A DNA stretch of 64,000 nucleotides from Tomitella fengzijianii (GTDB lineage: Bacteria; Actinomycetota; Actinomycetes; Mycobacteriales; Mycobacteriaceae): positions 306,679 to 370,678 of the forward strand of contig NZ_CP041765.1 in assembly GCF_007559025.1 (NCBI RefSeq), in the 5' to 3' direction. Within the stretch, counting starts at the first letter, position 1, and each line of letters opens with the position of its first letter. The notes under the pieces were generated by a model. It was given only the letters and a program-made list of their open reading frames with translations. It was not told the origin of the DNA and ran no database searches. Position numbers and translations under genes: made by a program. Positions 7,451 through 15,725 of the stretch are shown piece by piece.

Positions 7451-8980
7451 ATGGTGAGTCACACGTCACAATTCACGCATAGCGTCAAACCCGTTCCGGC
7501 GGAGGCCGTCCAGGCCTACGACCATGAGACCGACGTGCTGGTGGTCGGCTTCGGGTGCGCGGGCGCCGCGGTGGCCCTGGAGGCGTCCGGAGCGGGCGCT
7601 GCGGTCACGATCCTCGAGCGTGCCAGCGGGCCCGGCGGCTCATCGGCGCTTTCCGGCGGGGAGATCTACCTGGGCGGCGGCACCCCGGTGCAGGCGGCGT
7701 GCGGGTTCACCGACACCGCCCGCGACATGGCGGCCTATCTCATCGGTGCGCTGGGGCCGGACGCGGACGAGGAGAAGATCCACGTCTACAGCGAGCACAG
7801 CCTGGAACATTTCGGTTGGCTTGCCGGGCAGGGCGTCCCGTTTAAGGAATCGCTGTGGGACAGTCCCACCTGGGTGCCGCCCACCGACGACGGGCTGATG
7901 TGGATGGGCGAGGCGGCCTGGCCGTACAACCAACAGGCCGCGCCGGCGGCTCGTGGCCACCGGGTGCAGTCCGAGGGCTTCGGCGGCAAGGTGCTGATGG
8001 ACCGGCTAGTCGAGGCCGTATCGACGCGCACCGATGCCGAGGTGCATGCGGACACCCGCGCACTGCGTCTCATCGTCGACGAGCAGGGGCGCGCGTGCGG
8101 CGTGATCGCCCGCCGGTTCGGCACCGACTACGCGTACCGGGCCCGGCGCGGGGTGGTGCTCACCACCGGCGGCTTCGTCGACAACGAGGCGATGCTCGCC
8201 GAGCACGCGCCGGAGCTGGTCGGCAGCGCCAAGGTCTCCGACAGCGGCGACGACGGACTGGGCATCGTCATGGCGCAGGCGGCCGGCGCCGCGGTGCGCC
8301 GGATGTCTACCGGCCAGGTGGGCATCCAGACCATCCCCGGCTACATGACCCGCGGGATCGTGGTCAACGGGCACGGCCAGCGGTTCATCAACGAGGACGT
8401 CTATCCCGGGCTGGTCGGCATCGAGGCGCTGTACCGCCAGGGGATGAACGTGTGGGTGGTGCTCGACGAGGAGGCTTTCGAGGACGTGCCGGAGGAGGAA
8501 CGCTGGGGCCTGCAGCCCACGCACGTGGCGGAGACCGTCGCCGAGCTGGAGAAGGAGATGGGGCTGCCGGAGAACGCCCTGCAGCACACCGTGGCCGAGT
8601 ACAACCGGCATGCGGAGAACGCCGAGGACCCGTGGTTCCGCAAGTCGGCCCGGTGGCTGCGCCCGTTGCGGGCGCCGTTCGCCGCCATCGACGTGCGCCT
8701 GGGCATGGCGCCGCCGGAGGGCGGCTCCGCCGGCGGCAACGGTGCCGCGGTCTTCACGCTCGGCGGGCTCGTTACCGACACCGACGGGCGCGTCCACGAC
8801 CTCGACGGCGGGCCGATCGCCGGCCTCTACGCCGCGGGCCGGGCATCCTCGGGGCTGCACGGCGGCGGCTACATCAGCGGCACCTCGCTGGGGCCCGGAA
8901 CGTTCTTCGGCCGCAGGGCCGGGCTCGCGGCGGCCGGGTCTGCGACTGCGGGTGCTGAGGCGACGGGGGTGCAGGAATGA
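7451..8980 (+). CDS. FAD-dependent oxidoreductase, 3-ketosteroid dehydrogenase/fumarate reductase family
   Basis: 509 residues. FAD-binding Rossmann motif VLVVGFGCAGAAVALEASG near residues 30-48, GGSSALSGGEIYLGGG around 61-76, a second flavin-contact region GLYAAGRASSGLHGGGYISG near 458-477 and GRRAG. This is the FAD_binding_2 family that includes KstD and fumarate/urocanate reductases; the reaction is a 1,2-dehydrogenation or its reverse on a ring ketone or enoate. The stop overlaps the next start (ATGA), so it is co-translated with an NTF2-like protein, a partner commonly seen for such flavoproteins. Substrate not determinable. Confidence 0.85.
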   Translation: MVSHTSQFTHSVKPVPAEAVQAYDHETDVLVVGFGCAGAAVALEASGAGAAVTILERASGPGGSSALSGGEIYLGGGTPVQAACGFTDTARDMAAYLIGALGPDADEEKIHVYSEHSLEHFGWLAGQGVPFKESLWDSPTWVPPTDDGLMWMGEAAWPYNQQAAPAARGHRVQSEGFGGKVLMDRLVEAVSTRTDAEVHADTRALRLIVDEQGRACGVIARRFGTDYAYRARRGVVLTTGGFVDNEAMLAEHAPELVGSAKVSDSGDDGLGIVMAQAAGAAVRRMSTGQVGIQTIPGYMTRGIVVNGHGQRFINEDVYPGLVGIEALYRQGMNVWVVLDEEAFEDVPEEERWGLQPTHVAETVAELEKEMGLPENALQHTVAEYNRHAENAEDPWFRKSARWLRPLRAPFAAIDVRLGMAPPEGGSAGGNGAAVFTLGGLVTDTDGRVHDLDGGPIAGLYAAGRASSGLHGGGYISGTSLGPGTFFGRRAGLAAAGSATAGAEATGVQE

Positions 8981-9405
8981 GCGGGGCGTGCGACTCGGAG
9001 CGGATCCGCTCGCTCATCGCCCGCATCGCGCACCTCGCGGACGACGGCACGGTGGAGGAGTACTGCGCGCAGTTCGCGCCCGACGCGGAGTGGGAGATGC
9101 CGGAGGATCCGCGGACCTCGATGGCGGCCCGCACCGCGCGCGGCGTCGACGAGATCGCCCGGGGTGCGCGGGAACGGCGCGCTGCGGGGACGGTGGGCGA
9201 AGGCAGCCACACGCGGCACGTCGTCAATTGCAGCGCGATCGATGTGGCGGACGACGGAGAATCGGCGACGGCGGTCTCGCTGTGGCAGTTCTACGTCCGC
9301 ACCGACGAGGCTCCGCGCGTGGTCAACATGGGGCGCTACCTGGACGAGTTCACCCGGGTCGGCGGACGCTGGGTGCTGGCCAAGCGCACGATCCGGCTGG
9401 GGTGA
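8977..9405 (+). CDS. NTF2/SnoaL-like protein
   Basis: 142 residues, ATGA overlap with the preceding flavoprotein. Helical N-terminus (ERIRSLIARIAHLADDGTVE), YCAQFAPDAEW, then beta strands ending GGRWVLAKRTIRLG: the SnoaL-like/ketosteroid-isomerase cone fold. Translational coupling suggests it acts on the substrate or product of the 7451-8980 enzyme, possibly as an isomerase or hydratase. No catalytic residues can be assigned from sequence alone. Confidence 0.75.
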   Translation: MSGACDSERIRSLIARIAHLADDGTVEEYCAQFAPDAEWEMPEDPRTSMAARTARGVDEIARGARERRAAGTVGEGSHTRHVVNCSAIDVADDGESATAVSLWQFYVRTDEAPRVVNMGRYLDEFTRVGGRWVLAKRTIRLG

Positions 9406-9465
9406 CCGCGGCGGAGAGGATCCCGGCGGGTGGAAGCGCGGCGGGGCCTGCGTTCCTCGCGCCGT

Positions 9466-9471
9466 TAGGTT
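9466..9471 (+). promoter_or_regulatory. -10 element of a leaderless promoter
   Basis: TAGGTT ends 7 bases before the ATG at 9479, the spacing that puts the transcription start on the start codon. No ribosome binding site precedes the gene. Confidence 0.5.
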
Positions 9472-9478
9472 GGTGACC

Positions 9479-10387
9479 ATGATCACGTCACACGAGGATG
9501 AGCGCGCCATCTACCGCGGGATCGTCGGCTTCGCGCGGGCCATGGATGCCAGGGACTGGGCGGCGATCGAGCGGATCGCGACTCCGGACGCGACCGCGGA
9601 GCTCGGTACCGGCACGCTGCGCAGCCGCGACGAGATGATCGCGCTGATGCGCAGCTTCCTCGATGAGTGCGGGCCCACCCAGCACCTCGTGTCCAACGTG
9701 CTCATCGACCTGGGCGCCGACGGTGACACCGCGCAGAGCCGCGCCTACGTCTCCGACCTGCACCTGGGCACCGGGGCGCTGCGCGGGTTGTCCTTCCAGA
9801 CCCTCGGCGACTACCACGACGAGTGGGCGCGGATCGACGGCGAATGGAAGATGACCCACCGAACCAAGCGGATGAGCGGCACGCTCGGCACGCAGGCGGT
9901 CCTGGGGGGCGGGCCGGAGGGGTACGACGCATCCGGGCCGGCCGCGGCCGGCGGGTCCGCCGCCACCGAGATCACCAACCTGCTCTATCTCTACGCGGAG
10001 TGCATGGACTCGGGGCGGCTCGACGACGCGGCGGAGTTGTTCCGACACGCTACGATCCACGCCGGCAAGCGCGAGCTGGACGCCGCGGGGATCCTCGCCG
10101 TCTGGCGCGGCACCGTCCGGTTGCACGAGGACGGCACGCCGCGCACCAAGCACGTGATCACCAATCCGATCCTCGAGATCGACGAGGAGGCGGGCCGCGC
10201 CCGCGCCCGGTCGTACTACACGGTGCTGCAGGCGACGGCCGGCCTGCCGCTGCAAGTGATCGCCGCGGGCCGGTACCACGACGAGTTCGAGCGGTCCGGC
10301 GGCGCGTGGCGCTTCAGCTCACGCGACTACTCGATGCTGGACCTCTCCGGCGACATGCACGATCACCTGCGGTCCAGCACATCCTGA
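9479..10387 (+). CDS. tandem NTF2/SnoaL-like protein (two domains fused)
   Basis: 302 residues with two successive SnoaL-like cones: first ~5-140 (IYRGIVGFARAMDARDW ... GEWKMTHRTKRMSG), second ~160-295 (ITNLLYLYAECMDSGRLDDA ... GAWRFSSRDYSML). Each half ends in the family's W-x-x-x-R strand. Internal duplication makes an intramolecular version of the usual NTF2 homodimer. The ATG at 9479 is chosen because a TAGGTT -10 lies 7 nt upstream; a GTG two codons earlier is possible. It converges with and overlaps the next minus-strand gene by 25 bp. Probably works with the neighbouring flavoprotein. Confidence 0.75.
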   Translation: MITSHEDERAIYRGIVGFARAMDARDWAAIERIATPDATAELGTGTLRSRDEMIALMRSFLDECGPTQHLVSNVLIDLGADGDTAQSRAYVSDLHLGTGALRGLSFQTLGDYHDEWARIDGEWKMTHRTKRMSGTLGTQAVLGGGPEGYDASGPAAAGGSAATEITNLLYLYAECMDSGRLDDAAELFRHATIHAGKRELDAAGILAVWRGTVRLHEDGTPRTKHVITNPILEIDEEAGRARARSYYTVLQATAGLPLQVIAAGRYHDEFERSGGAWRFSSRDYSMLDLSGDMHDHLRSSTS

Positions 10388-11022
10388 CCGGCCGCGCAGA
10401 ACGCGTGGCAGACCCGGTCGCGGATGATCGACTCGGGGCATTCGGGGTCGAACCACTTGTCGACGACGGCCCAGTGCACAGGGTGGTCCAGGTACTGGCC
10501 TGTGACGTCTTCGGGCGAGGCGAACCGCTGCTCCCACACGTGGGTCCACGTGGTCGGCCCGCACGCGGAGTCGACGCGGCTGAGGTGCCACGAGCGCATG
10601 GAGGACATGTGCCGCGGCATCGTGAGGAGATCATGCTCGAATCGTGCGACCTCCCCGGGGACGGCGAGTGGGGCGACGCGCAACAGTAGCGCCCGGTAGC
10701 AGGTGGCATCGGCGGCGCCGGTACGGCTTCCGGACGTGCCCGCGCCGAACTCGGCTCCGTGGAAGCGGTCGACGCCCGGCCCGGCGAGCGCCGCGTCGAG
10801 GGCGCCGCGTCCTGCAGTCCAGGCGGCACGGTCGGCGTAACGCAATCGCACGATGAGGTCGCCGGCGGCGATCGACCCGGGCAGCGGCGCACCGACGACG
10901 TGGCAGAGGGCGCCGGAATCGGACGCGGCAGTCCGGATCGTTTTCTCCACCACGCCGTCCCGCGGTGTGCCATGGCGCAGGTGGACGTTGCGGATCACGT
11001 CATACGTCGTTCTTCTCTTCAT
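10363..11022 (-). CDS. Dabb (stress-responsive A/B barrel)-like protein
   Basis: 219 residues. The C-terminal half has the Dabb/EthD-type ferredoxin fold pattern (SWHLSRVD, TTWTHVWEQRFASPEDVTGQ, YLDHPVHWAVVDKWFDPECP), including the Y-x-x-H-P-x-H element. The N-terminal ~90 residues are a more diverged copy of a similar fold. Its ATG overlaps the stop of the upstream minus-strand gene (ATGA), so the two are coupled. Such proteins are small, often oligomeric, sometimes olivetolic-acid-cyclase-like. Role here likely accessory to the surrounding catabolic enzymes. Confidence 0.65.
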   Translation of the reverse strand: MKRRTTYDVIRNVHLRHGTPRDGVVEKTIRTAASDSGALCHVVGAPLPGSIAAGDLIVRLRYADRAAWTAGRGALDAALAGPGVDRFHGAEFGAGTSGSRTGAADATCYRALLLRVAPLAVPGEVARFEHDLLTMPRHMSSMRSWHLSRVDSACGPTTWTHVWEQRFASPEDVTGQYLDHPVHWAVVDKWFDPECPESIIRDRVCHAFCAAGQDVLDRR

Positions 11023-11363
11023 AGGTCGCAGAGCCCGTCCACATCCGCCGCGGCCGCGGCCATCGACCGCGAGCGTTCCGCGATCATCGGTGCGACGCCG
11101 TCCCACCAGTCCCGCAATGCCGGGTCGCCGCGCCCGGCACGCGTCATGTCCCACCAGGCGGAGACGCCGTCGAGCCGCCATGTGGCCGTCACGGTGTTGC
11201 CCTCATCGTCGCGCCAGATGGGCGGGCTCACCAGTATCCGGTCCAGGACCATCCCGCGCGAGCGGGCGCCGGGTGCGTATCCGGCCAGGTAGGCGCCGAC
11301 GAACGCCCTTCCCTTGCCGGGGGAGGTCACCACCCTGTCGACGACGAACACTTCGGTTTGCAT
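11019..11363 (-). CDS. small Dabb/NIPSNAP-like ferredoxin-fold protein
   Basis: 114 residues: FVVDRVVTSPGKGRAFVGAY, MVLDRILVSPPIWRDDEG, TVTATWRLDGVSAWW, then a helical tail. The pattern resembles the dimeric alpha/beta-barrel (NIPSNAP/Dabb) superfamily, with the GKG..F helix and a W-rich last strand. The ATG at 11363 is chosen because an upstream in-frame start would add a basic, low-complexity segment. First of a two-gene coupled minus-strand unit with the Dabb gene at 10363. No reaction can be assigned. Confidence 0.6.
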   Translation of the reverse strand: MQTEVFVVDRVVTSPGKGRAFVGAYLAGYAPGARSRGMVLDRILVSPPIWRDDEGNTVTATWRLDGVSAWWDMTRAGRGDPALRDWWDGVAPMIAERSRSMAAAAADVDGLCDL

Positions 11364-11503
11364 GCCCGCATGCTGCCGCCCCGTGGTCGCCGCCGGAACG
11401 GACTTGTCCGGGCAGCGGGAGAGCGCGATGTGGCGCAGTCTGCCGCCTGGAAAAGTGAGGTGGACAACATCTCCAACGACCACGATGCAGAGGGAGTACG
11501 AGG

Positions 11504-12322
11504 ATGAGCGGTAGCGGGCGGTTCAGCGGGCAGGTCGCATTCATCACCGGGGCGGCACGCGGCCAGGGCCGCGCCGAGGCGGTGAAGTTCGCCTCCGAGG
11601 GCGCGGACATCATCGCGGTGGACGTGTGCGCGGAGTTCGACTCGACGTCCTACCCGGGCGCCACCCGGGCCGACCTCGACGAGACGGTACGCCTGGTGGA
11701 GGAGGCGGGAAGGAAGATCGTCGCCTCCGTCGCCGACACCCGCGACTTCGAGGGGCTCTCGGCGGCACTCAAGGCGGGCACCGACGCGTTCGGCCGGCTC
11801 GACGCGGTGATCGCCAACGCCGGTATCTGCACGGGCCGCATGTCCTGGGAGATCACGTCGGCCGAGTGGCAGGAGATGATCGACGTCAACCTCACCGGCA
11901 CCTTCAACACGGCGAAGGCCGCGATCCCGTACCTGATCGAGCAGGGCGAGGGCGGTGCGATGGTGTTCACCAGCTCAGAGTCCGGGCTGAAGGGCACGCC
12001 GTTCACCGCGCACTACAGCGCCACCAAGTTCGGGATCGTGGGCCTGGCCAAGACCATGGCCAACGAGCTGGGCGAGCACAAGATCCGGGTGAACACCGTG
12101 CACCCGGCGGGGGTGCGCACGGGCATGGACATGTCCGCCGACATGAACCCGCTGATGGACAAGTACGCGCACACGCTGTCGCCGATCTTCATGAACTCGC
12201 TGCCCTACGAGATCCTCGAGGCGGAGGACGTCGCCGACGTCGTGGCGTGGCTGTGTTCCGACGAGGCCAAGTACATGACCGGGGTGCGCCTGCCGGTGGA
12301 CTTCGGCAACTCCAACCGCTGA
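11504..12322 (+). CDS. SDR family oxidoreductase, mycofactocin-dependent type
   Basis: 272 residues. TGAARGQG at 15-22, NAGI, Ser in VFTSSES, YSATK at 171-175: a complete classical SDR. After the second strand (IIAVDVCAEF) it carries a ~25-residue insertion (DSTSYPGATRADLDETVRLV) that characterises carveol-dehydrogenase-like, mycofactocin-coupled SDRs with non-exchangeable NAD. That class oxidises secondary alcohols of terpenoids or steroids using mycofactocin as electron acceptor. GAGGATGAG supplies a weak ribosome site. Located centrally in the catabolic block; no mycofactocin biosynthesis gene lies in the window. Confidence 0.8.
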   Translation: MSGSGRFSGQVAFITGAARGQGRAEAVKFASEGADIIAVDVCAEFDSTSYPGATRADLDETVRLVEEAGRKIVASVADTRDFEGLSAALKAGTDAFGRLDAVIANAGICTGRMSWEITSAEWQEMIDVNLTGTFNTAKAAIPYLIEQGEGGAMVFTSSESGLKGTPFTAHYSATKFGIVGLAKTMANELGEHKIRVNTVHPAGVRTGMDMSADMNPLMDKYAHTLSPIFMNSLPYEILEAEDVADVVAWLCSDEAKYMTGVRLPVDFGNSNR

Positions 12323-12332
12323 GCGCGGACTG

Positions 12333-12363
12333 CGGGCCGGGCGGATCGTCTCCGCCCGGCCCG
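12333..12363. terminator. GC-rich hairpin between convergent genes
   Basis: A perfect 13-bp stem (12333-12345 pairing with 12351-12363) with a 5-base loop lies 10 bases after the SDR stop. No T run follows, but its place between convergent units suggests transcription termination. Confidence 0.55.
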
Positions 12364-12376
12364 TGCACGTCCGCGG

Positions 12377-12935
12377 TCAACCGATCCAGGTCTTCCCCAG
12401 CAGCACGATCGAGTCGTTGCTGGTCAGCACGCCGTGGACGTCGTCCGACCAGGCGACGAAGTTCTCGCCCGACGCGACCGAGAGGATCGGAACGTCGTCG
12501 TGGATCTTCTGCTCGATCGCGGCGAGGGCGGTGCTTCGCGCATCGTCGGTGGTCGCTGACCTGGCCTCCGCCAGCAGGCGGTCCATCTCCGGGTCGTCGT
12601 ATCCGGCGATGTTGTTCGCCGAGTCGCTTCCCAACGCGGCGGGGAAGCGGAGCGTGGCCAACGGGTCCGTCATGCTGTTGGACGCCGAGGCCAGGTCGAA
12701 GTCGTAGTCCACGTACAGCCGCTTGACCATGTCCGTGACGGTTGCGGTGTACTGCACGTCCACGTTGATCCCGACGGCGCCCAGCATCGCCTGCGCCGCG
12801 GTGGCGATCGACCGTTGTTCCGGCGCGTTGACGGCGACGTACACGAGGTTACCGTCGAACCCGTCCGCTTTGGCCTCGTCCACCAGCCGCCGGCGAACGC
12901 CCTCTGGTTGATCACCTCGGGGGCGATGCCCGGGC
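12377..12935 (-). pseudogene. ABC solute-binding protein (family 5) C-terminal remnant
   Basis: An open frame 12883-12377 (168 codons) encodes the C-terminal third of an SBP_bac_5 protein (AAQAMLGAVGINVDVQYTAT, YDDPEMDRLLAEARS, ending LLGKTWIG). Family-like sequence continues upstream in another frame (GIAPEVINQRAF, ~12935-12900) and rejoins at RLVDEAKADGF, showing a frameshift near 12890-12900. The N-terminal two thirds and signal peptide are missing. It is a second, different relic from the one at 7088-7375. Confidence 0.65.
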
Positions 12936-13004
12936 TGTTTTGCCTGGTCCTCCCGCTGGGCGGACGGGTGGGTGAATCGCTGAAGCGCTTTGGGGGCAAG
13001 GGAA

Positions 13005-13048
13005 ACGCGTCGCGCCCCGCAGCAACGCGGCTGCGGGGCGCGACGCGT
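13005..13048 (-). terminator. strong intrinsic terminator after the kstD-SDR unit
   Basis: 19-bp perfect inverted repeat (13005-13023 with 13030-13048) around a 6-base loop, starting 4 bases beyond the SDR stop at 13053. On the minus strand the stem is followed by TTTCCCTT. One of the longest perfect stems in the window. Confidence 0.8.
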
Positions 13049-13052
13049 GGCG

Positions 13053-13847
13053 TCAGCCGCGCGGCATCAATGCATCCGGAGTCCCGGGCAGGCCCGGATA
13101 GTAGGTGCCCGCCGACCAGCCGCCGTCCACGGCGAGCTCCGCGCCGGTCATGTAGGCGGCGTCATCGCTCGCGGCGAACAGCGTCACACGCGCGATGTCG
13201 TCGGGCTCACCGATCCGCTGCAGCGGCACGCCGGTGTAGCTCGACTGCAGGTCGGATCCGGTGCGCCCGGTGGGATTGCCGAGCGTCGTGTCCACCCCGC
13301 CGGGGTGCACCGACACGACCCGGACGCCCGCCGGCCCCAGCTCGAAGGCCAGCGCCTTGGTCAGCCCGCGCACCGCCCACTTGCTGGCGGTGTACGCGGA
13401 CAGCCCGTTGACGCCGCGCAGGCCGTCGACCGACGAGATGTTGACGATCACGCCGCCGCCCGCGCTCCGCATGTGCGGCACCACGGCCTTGGCGCCCAGC
13501 AGCGCGCCTATGACGTTGACGTCGAGCAGCCGGCGCGTCTTCTCCGCCGACAGCTCTTCGATCCCCGCCCAGTGCATTACGCCGGCGTTGTTGACGAGGA
13601 TGTCGAGGCCGCCGAGCGTGTCCTGGGCGGTCCCGGCCACCGCGGCCCAGCCGTCCTCGTCCGCGACGTCGTGGTGCACATACGCCGCGGCGTCGCCCAG
13701 CGATGCCGCCACCGCAGCGCCGGCGTCGTCGAGCACGTCCGTGAGCACCACGCGCGCGCCCTCCGCCACGAACAGCCGGGCAGTCGCGGCGCCCATGCCC
13801 TGCGCAGCGCCGGTGACGATGGCGACCTTGCCATCGAGCCGACCCAT
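13053..13847 (-). CDS. SDR family oxidoreductase, 3-alpha/20-beta-hydroxysteroid dehydrogenase-like
   Basis: 264 residues. TGAAQGMG at 13-20, NNAGVMHW, ISSVDG with the catalytic Ser, YTASK, then VSVHPGGVDT and a C-terminal DGGWSAG. The pattern is close to the FabG3/BdcA-like NAD-dependent hydroxysteroid dehydrogenases of actinobacteria, which interconvert ring hydroxyl and keto groups. ATG at 13847 lies 5 bases after the stop of the KstD gene, so both are one transcription unit ending at the strong hairpin 13005-13048. A steroid substrate is inferred from the neighbour, not shown. Confidence 0.85.
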   Translation of the reverse strand: MGRLDGKVAIVTGAAQGMGAATARLFVAEGARVVLTDVLDDAGAAVAASLGDAAAYVHHDVADEDGWAAVAGTAQDTLGGLDILVNNAGVMHWAGIEELSAEKTRRLLDVNVIGALLGAKAVVPHMRSAGGGVIVNISSVDGLRGVNGLSAYTASKWAVRGLTKALAFELGPAGVRVVSVHPGGVDTTLGNPTGRTGSDLQSSYTGVPLQRIGEPDDIARVTLFAASDDAAYMTGAELAVDGGWSAGTYYPGLPGTPDALMPRG

Positions 13848-13852
13848 GGGGC

Positions 13853-15556
13853 CTATTTCCCGGCTGCGTCGCGCGCGGCGATGTAGCCGTAGACGATGCC
13901 CTGGCCGATGGTCGCGCCGGCGCCGGGGTACGAGTGACCGAAGGCATTGGCGGCGGTGTTTCCGATGGCGTAGAGGCCGTCGATGGCGGTGCCGTCTTCG
14001 CCCAGCGCCCGGCCCTTGTCGTCGGCCAGCACGCCGCCGCAGGTGCCGAGGTCGCTCAGCGTCATCTTGACCGCGTAGTACGGCCCGTGGTCCAGCGGAC
14101 GCAGGTTGGGGTTGGGGGAGACGGTGGGATCGCCGTAGTAGCGGTCGTAGGCGCTGCGGCCGCGGCCGAAGTCCTCGTCGCTGCCGGCCGCCGCGGACAC
14201 GTTGAACCGCTTGAACGCCTCGGTGAACGACTCCCGCGGCAGGCCCACGGAGTCGGCCAGCGCCGCGGGGCTGTCGGCGCGATGGGCCGTGCCCGCCTTG
14301 TACCAGGACTCGGGGATGGCCATGCGCGGGAAGAGCATCCCCGCGAAGACGTAGCTGTTGCGGTACTTCTGGTCGAAGACGATCCACATGGACTCGACCG
14401 GGTCGCCCTCACGCTCGCGCTGCAGCACCGTCTGGCCGAACGACATGTAGTCCTTGGCCTCGTTGGCGAACCGCTGACCGGTCTGATCCACGATGAACGA
14501 GCCGGGGAGGGCACGCTCGGCGAGCATCACCATGGGCGGGTTTCCGCTGCGGGAGGGCGCCACGGCAGGGAACCACCATGCCTGGTCCATCAGGCCGATT
14601 CCCGCGCCCACGTCCTGGGCGGCGCGGATCGCGTCGCCCGTGTTGCCCTCGGCGCCCATCGATTCGTTGTCGCGCAGCCGCTCCGACTGGAACTTGCGGC
14701 GCATCGCCATGTCGTGGTCGAACCCGCCCGCGGCGAGTACCACGCCGCGCCGCGTGGTGATCGTGTACTCGGAGCCGGCCTGCTCGACGACGGCGCCGGT
14801 GACGCGCCCGTCCTCCTTCACGAGCCGCACCAGCGAAGTCTCGGTCCACACCGGGATCCCCGCGTGCAGCACGCCTGCGAAGAGGCCGGCGGCCAGCGCC
14901 TGGCCGCCCGCCATGTACTCGCGCTTGAGGGCCTTGCCGCCCACACCCTGGGACAGGCGCTGGAAGATGCGCGGGAACGCCTTGCCCGGCTTGCGCACCA
15001 TCAGGTTCATCCACCGGTAGTCGACGCCGGTGATGGGCATCGGCATCGGCGCCTCCATCTGGCCGGGGCGCAGACGCGGGCGCTCCTCGCCCAGCACGGA
15101 GGCGTCGAACGGCTTGCTCTCACACGTGCGCCCCGCGGCGTTGCCGCCCGGCTTCTCGGGGTGGTAATCGGAGTAGCCCTTGGACCAGAAGAGGTTGAGG
15201 GGGGTGGTCCGCTGCAGCATCTCGACGGCGGCGGTCCCATGGTCGAGGAACGACTGCCCGCGCTCCGCGGGGGCGGTGCCGTCCACCACCGAGCTGACGT
15301 ACTCCTCGGCGCGCTCGAGGGAGTCGCCGGCGCCGGCCTTCCTCAGGATCGGGTTGGCCGGCACCCAGAACGCGCCGCCGGAGCGTGCCGTGGAACCGCC
15401 CACGTACGGGGTCTTCTCCACGATCAGCGTCGACAGGCCCTCCTCGTGCGCCGTCAGCGCGGCGGCCATGCCGGTGCCGGATCCGATCACCAGCAGGTCG
15501 ACGGTGATGTCCTTCGCGGGGACGGGGGGAAGCGCGGCGCGTGCTGCTTTTGCCAT
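13853..15556 (-). CDS. 3-ketosteroid delta-1-dehydrogenase (KstD) family flavoprotein
   Basis: 567 residues. LLVIGSGTGMAAALTAHEEG FAD motif (~residues 22-41), GGSTARSGGAFWVP (the KstD-type loop), TTRRGVVLAAGGFDHD, and a C-terminal GNTAANAFGHSYPGAGATIG that matches the KstD flavin-closing segment. KstD enzymes introduce the 1,2 double bond in ring A of 3-ketosteroids using FAD. The ATG at 15556 follows AAAGAGGAC, preferred over a start 23 codons upstream. First gene of a unit with the SDR at 13053 and divergent from the PadR regulator. The natural substrate could be a non-steroidal cyclic ketone. Confidence 0.88.
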   Translation of the reverse strand: MAKAARAALPPVPAKDITVDLLVIGSGTGMAAALTAHEEGLSTLIVEKTPYVGGSTARSGGAFWVPANPILRKAGAGDSLERAEEYVSSVVDGTAPAERGQSFLDHGTAAVEMLQRTTPLNLFWSKGYSDYHPEKPGGNAAGRTCESKPFDASVLGEERPRLRPGQMEAPMPMPITGVDYRWMNLMVRKPGKAFPRIFQRLSQGVGGKALKREYMAGGQALAAGLFAGVLHAGIPVWTETSLVRLVKEDGRVTGAVVEQAGSEYTITTRRGVVLAAGGFDHDMAMRRKFQSERLRDNESMGAEGNTGDAIRAAQDVGAGIGLMDQAWWFPAVAPSRSGNPPMVMLAERALPGSFIVDQTGQRFANEAKDYMSFGQTVLQREREGDPVESMWIVFDQKYRNSYVFAGMLFPRMAIPESWYKAGTAHRADSPAALADSVGLPRESFTEAFKRFNVSAAAGSDEDFGRGRSAYDRYYGDPTVSPNPNLRPLDHGPYYAVKMTLSDLGTCGGVLADDKGRALGEDGTAIDGLYAIGNTAANAFGHSYPGAGATIGQGIVYGYIAARDAAGK

Positions 15557-15631
15557 GAAGTCCTCTTTCGGCGCCGGCGCATCTCGGCGGCGCGGTGACA
15601 GGGTGCACAGGTATGTGGGCGTCACGGTAGA

Positions 15632-15677
15632 CCTGCGCAGGGCAACCCGACATCGGAGCTCCCATGTGGCGGCATGG
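15632..15677. promoter_or_regulatory. palindromes in the kstD/padR intergenic region
   Basis: Two symmetric elements lie in this 169-bp divergent region: CCTGCGCAGG (15632-15641, perfect 10-bp palindrome) and CCATG-N6-CATGG (15662-15677). Either could be the binding site of the adjacent PadR regulator; the second sits ~50 bp ahead of its start. Confidence 0.4.
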
Positions 15678-15713
15678 AGTCTGCACAGGCCCCGGATGTG
15701 GCGTACAGACTGT

Positions 15714-15719
15714 TAGCGT
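15714..15719 (+). promoter_or_regulatory. -10 element of leaderless padR-type gene
   Basis: TAGCGT followed by exactly 6 bases and then GTG (15726). No Shine-Dalgarno sequence is present, so the transcript probably starts at the GTG. Confidence 0.6.
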
Positions 15720-15725
15720 TCACCC

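Noticed and set aside
6833-7462. 209-codon minus-strand frame
   Set aside because: Its N-terminal half is antisense to the solute-binding-protein relic; only the C-terminal part is arylsulfatase-like, so it is a chimera created by rearrangement.
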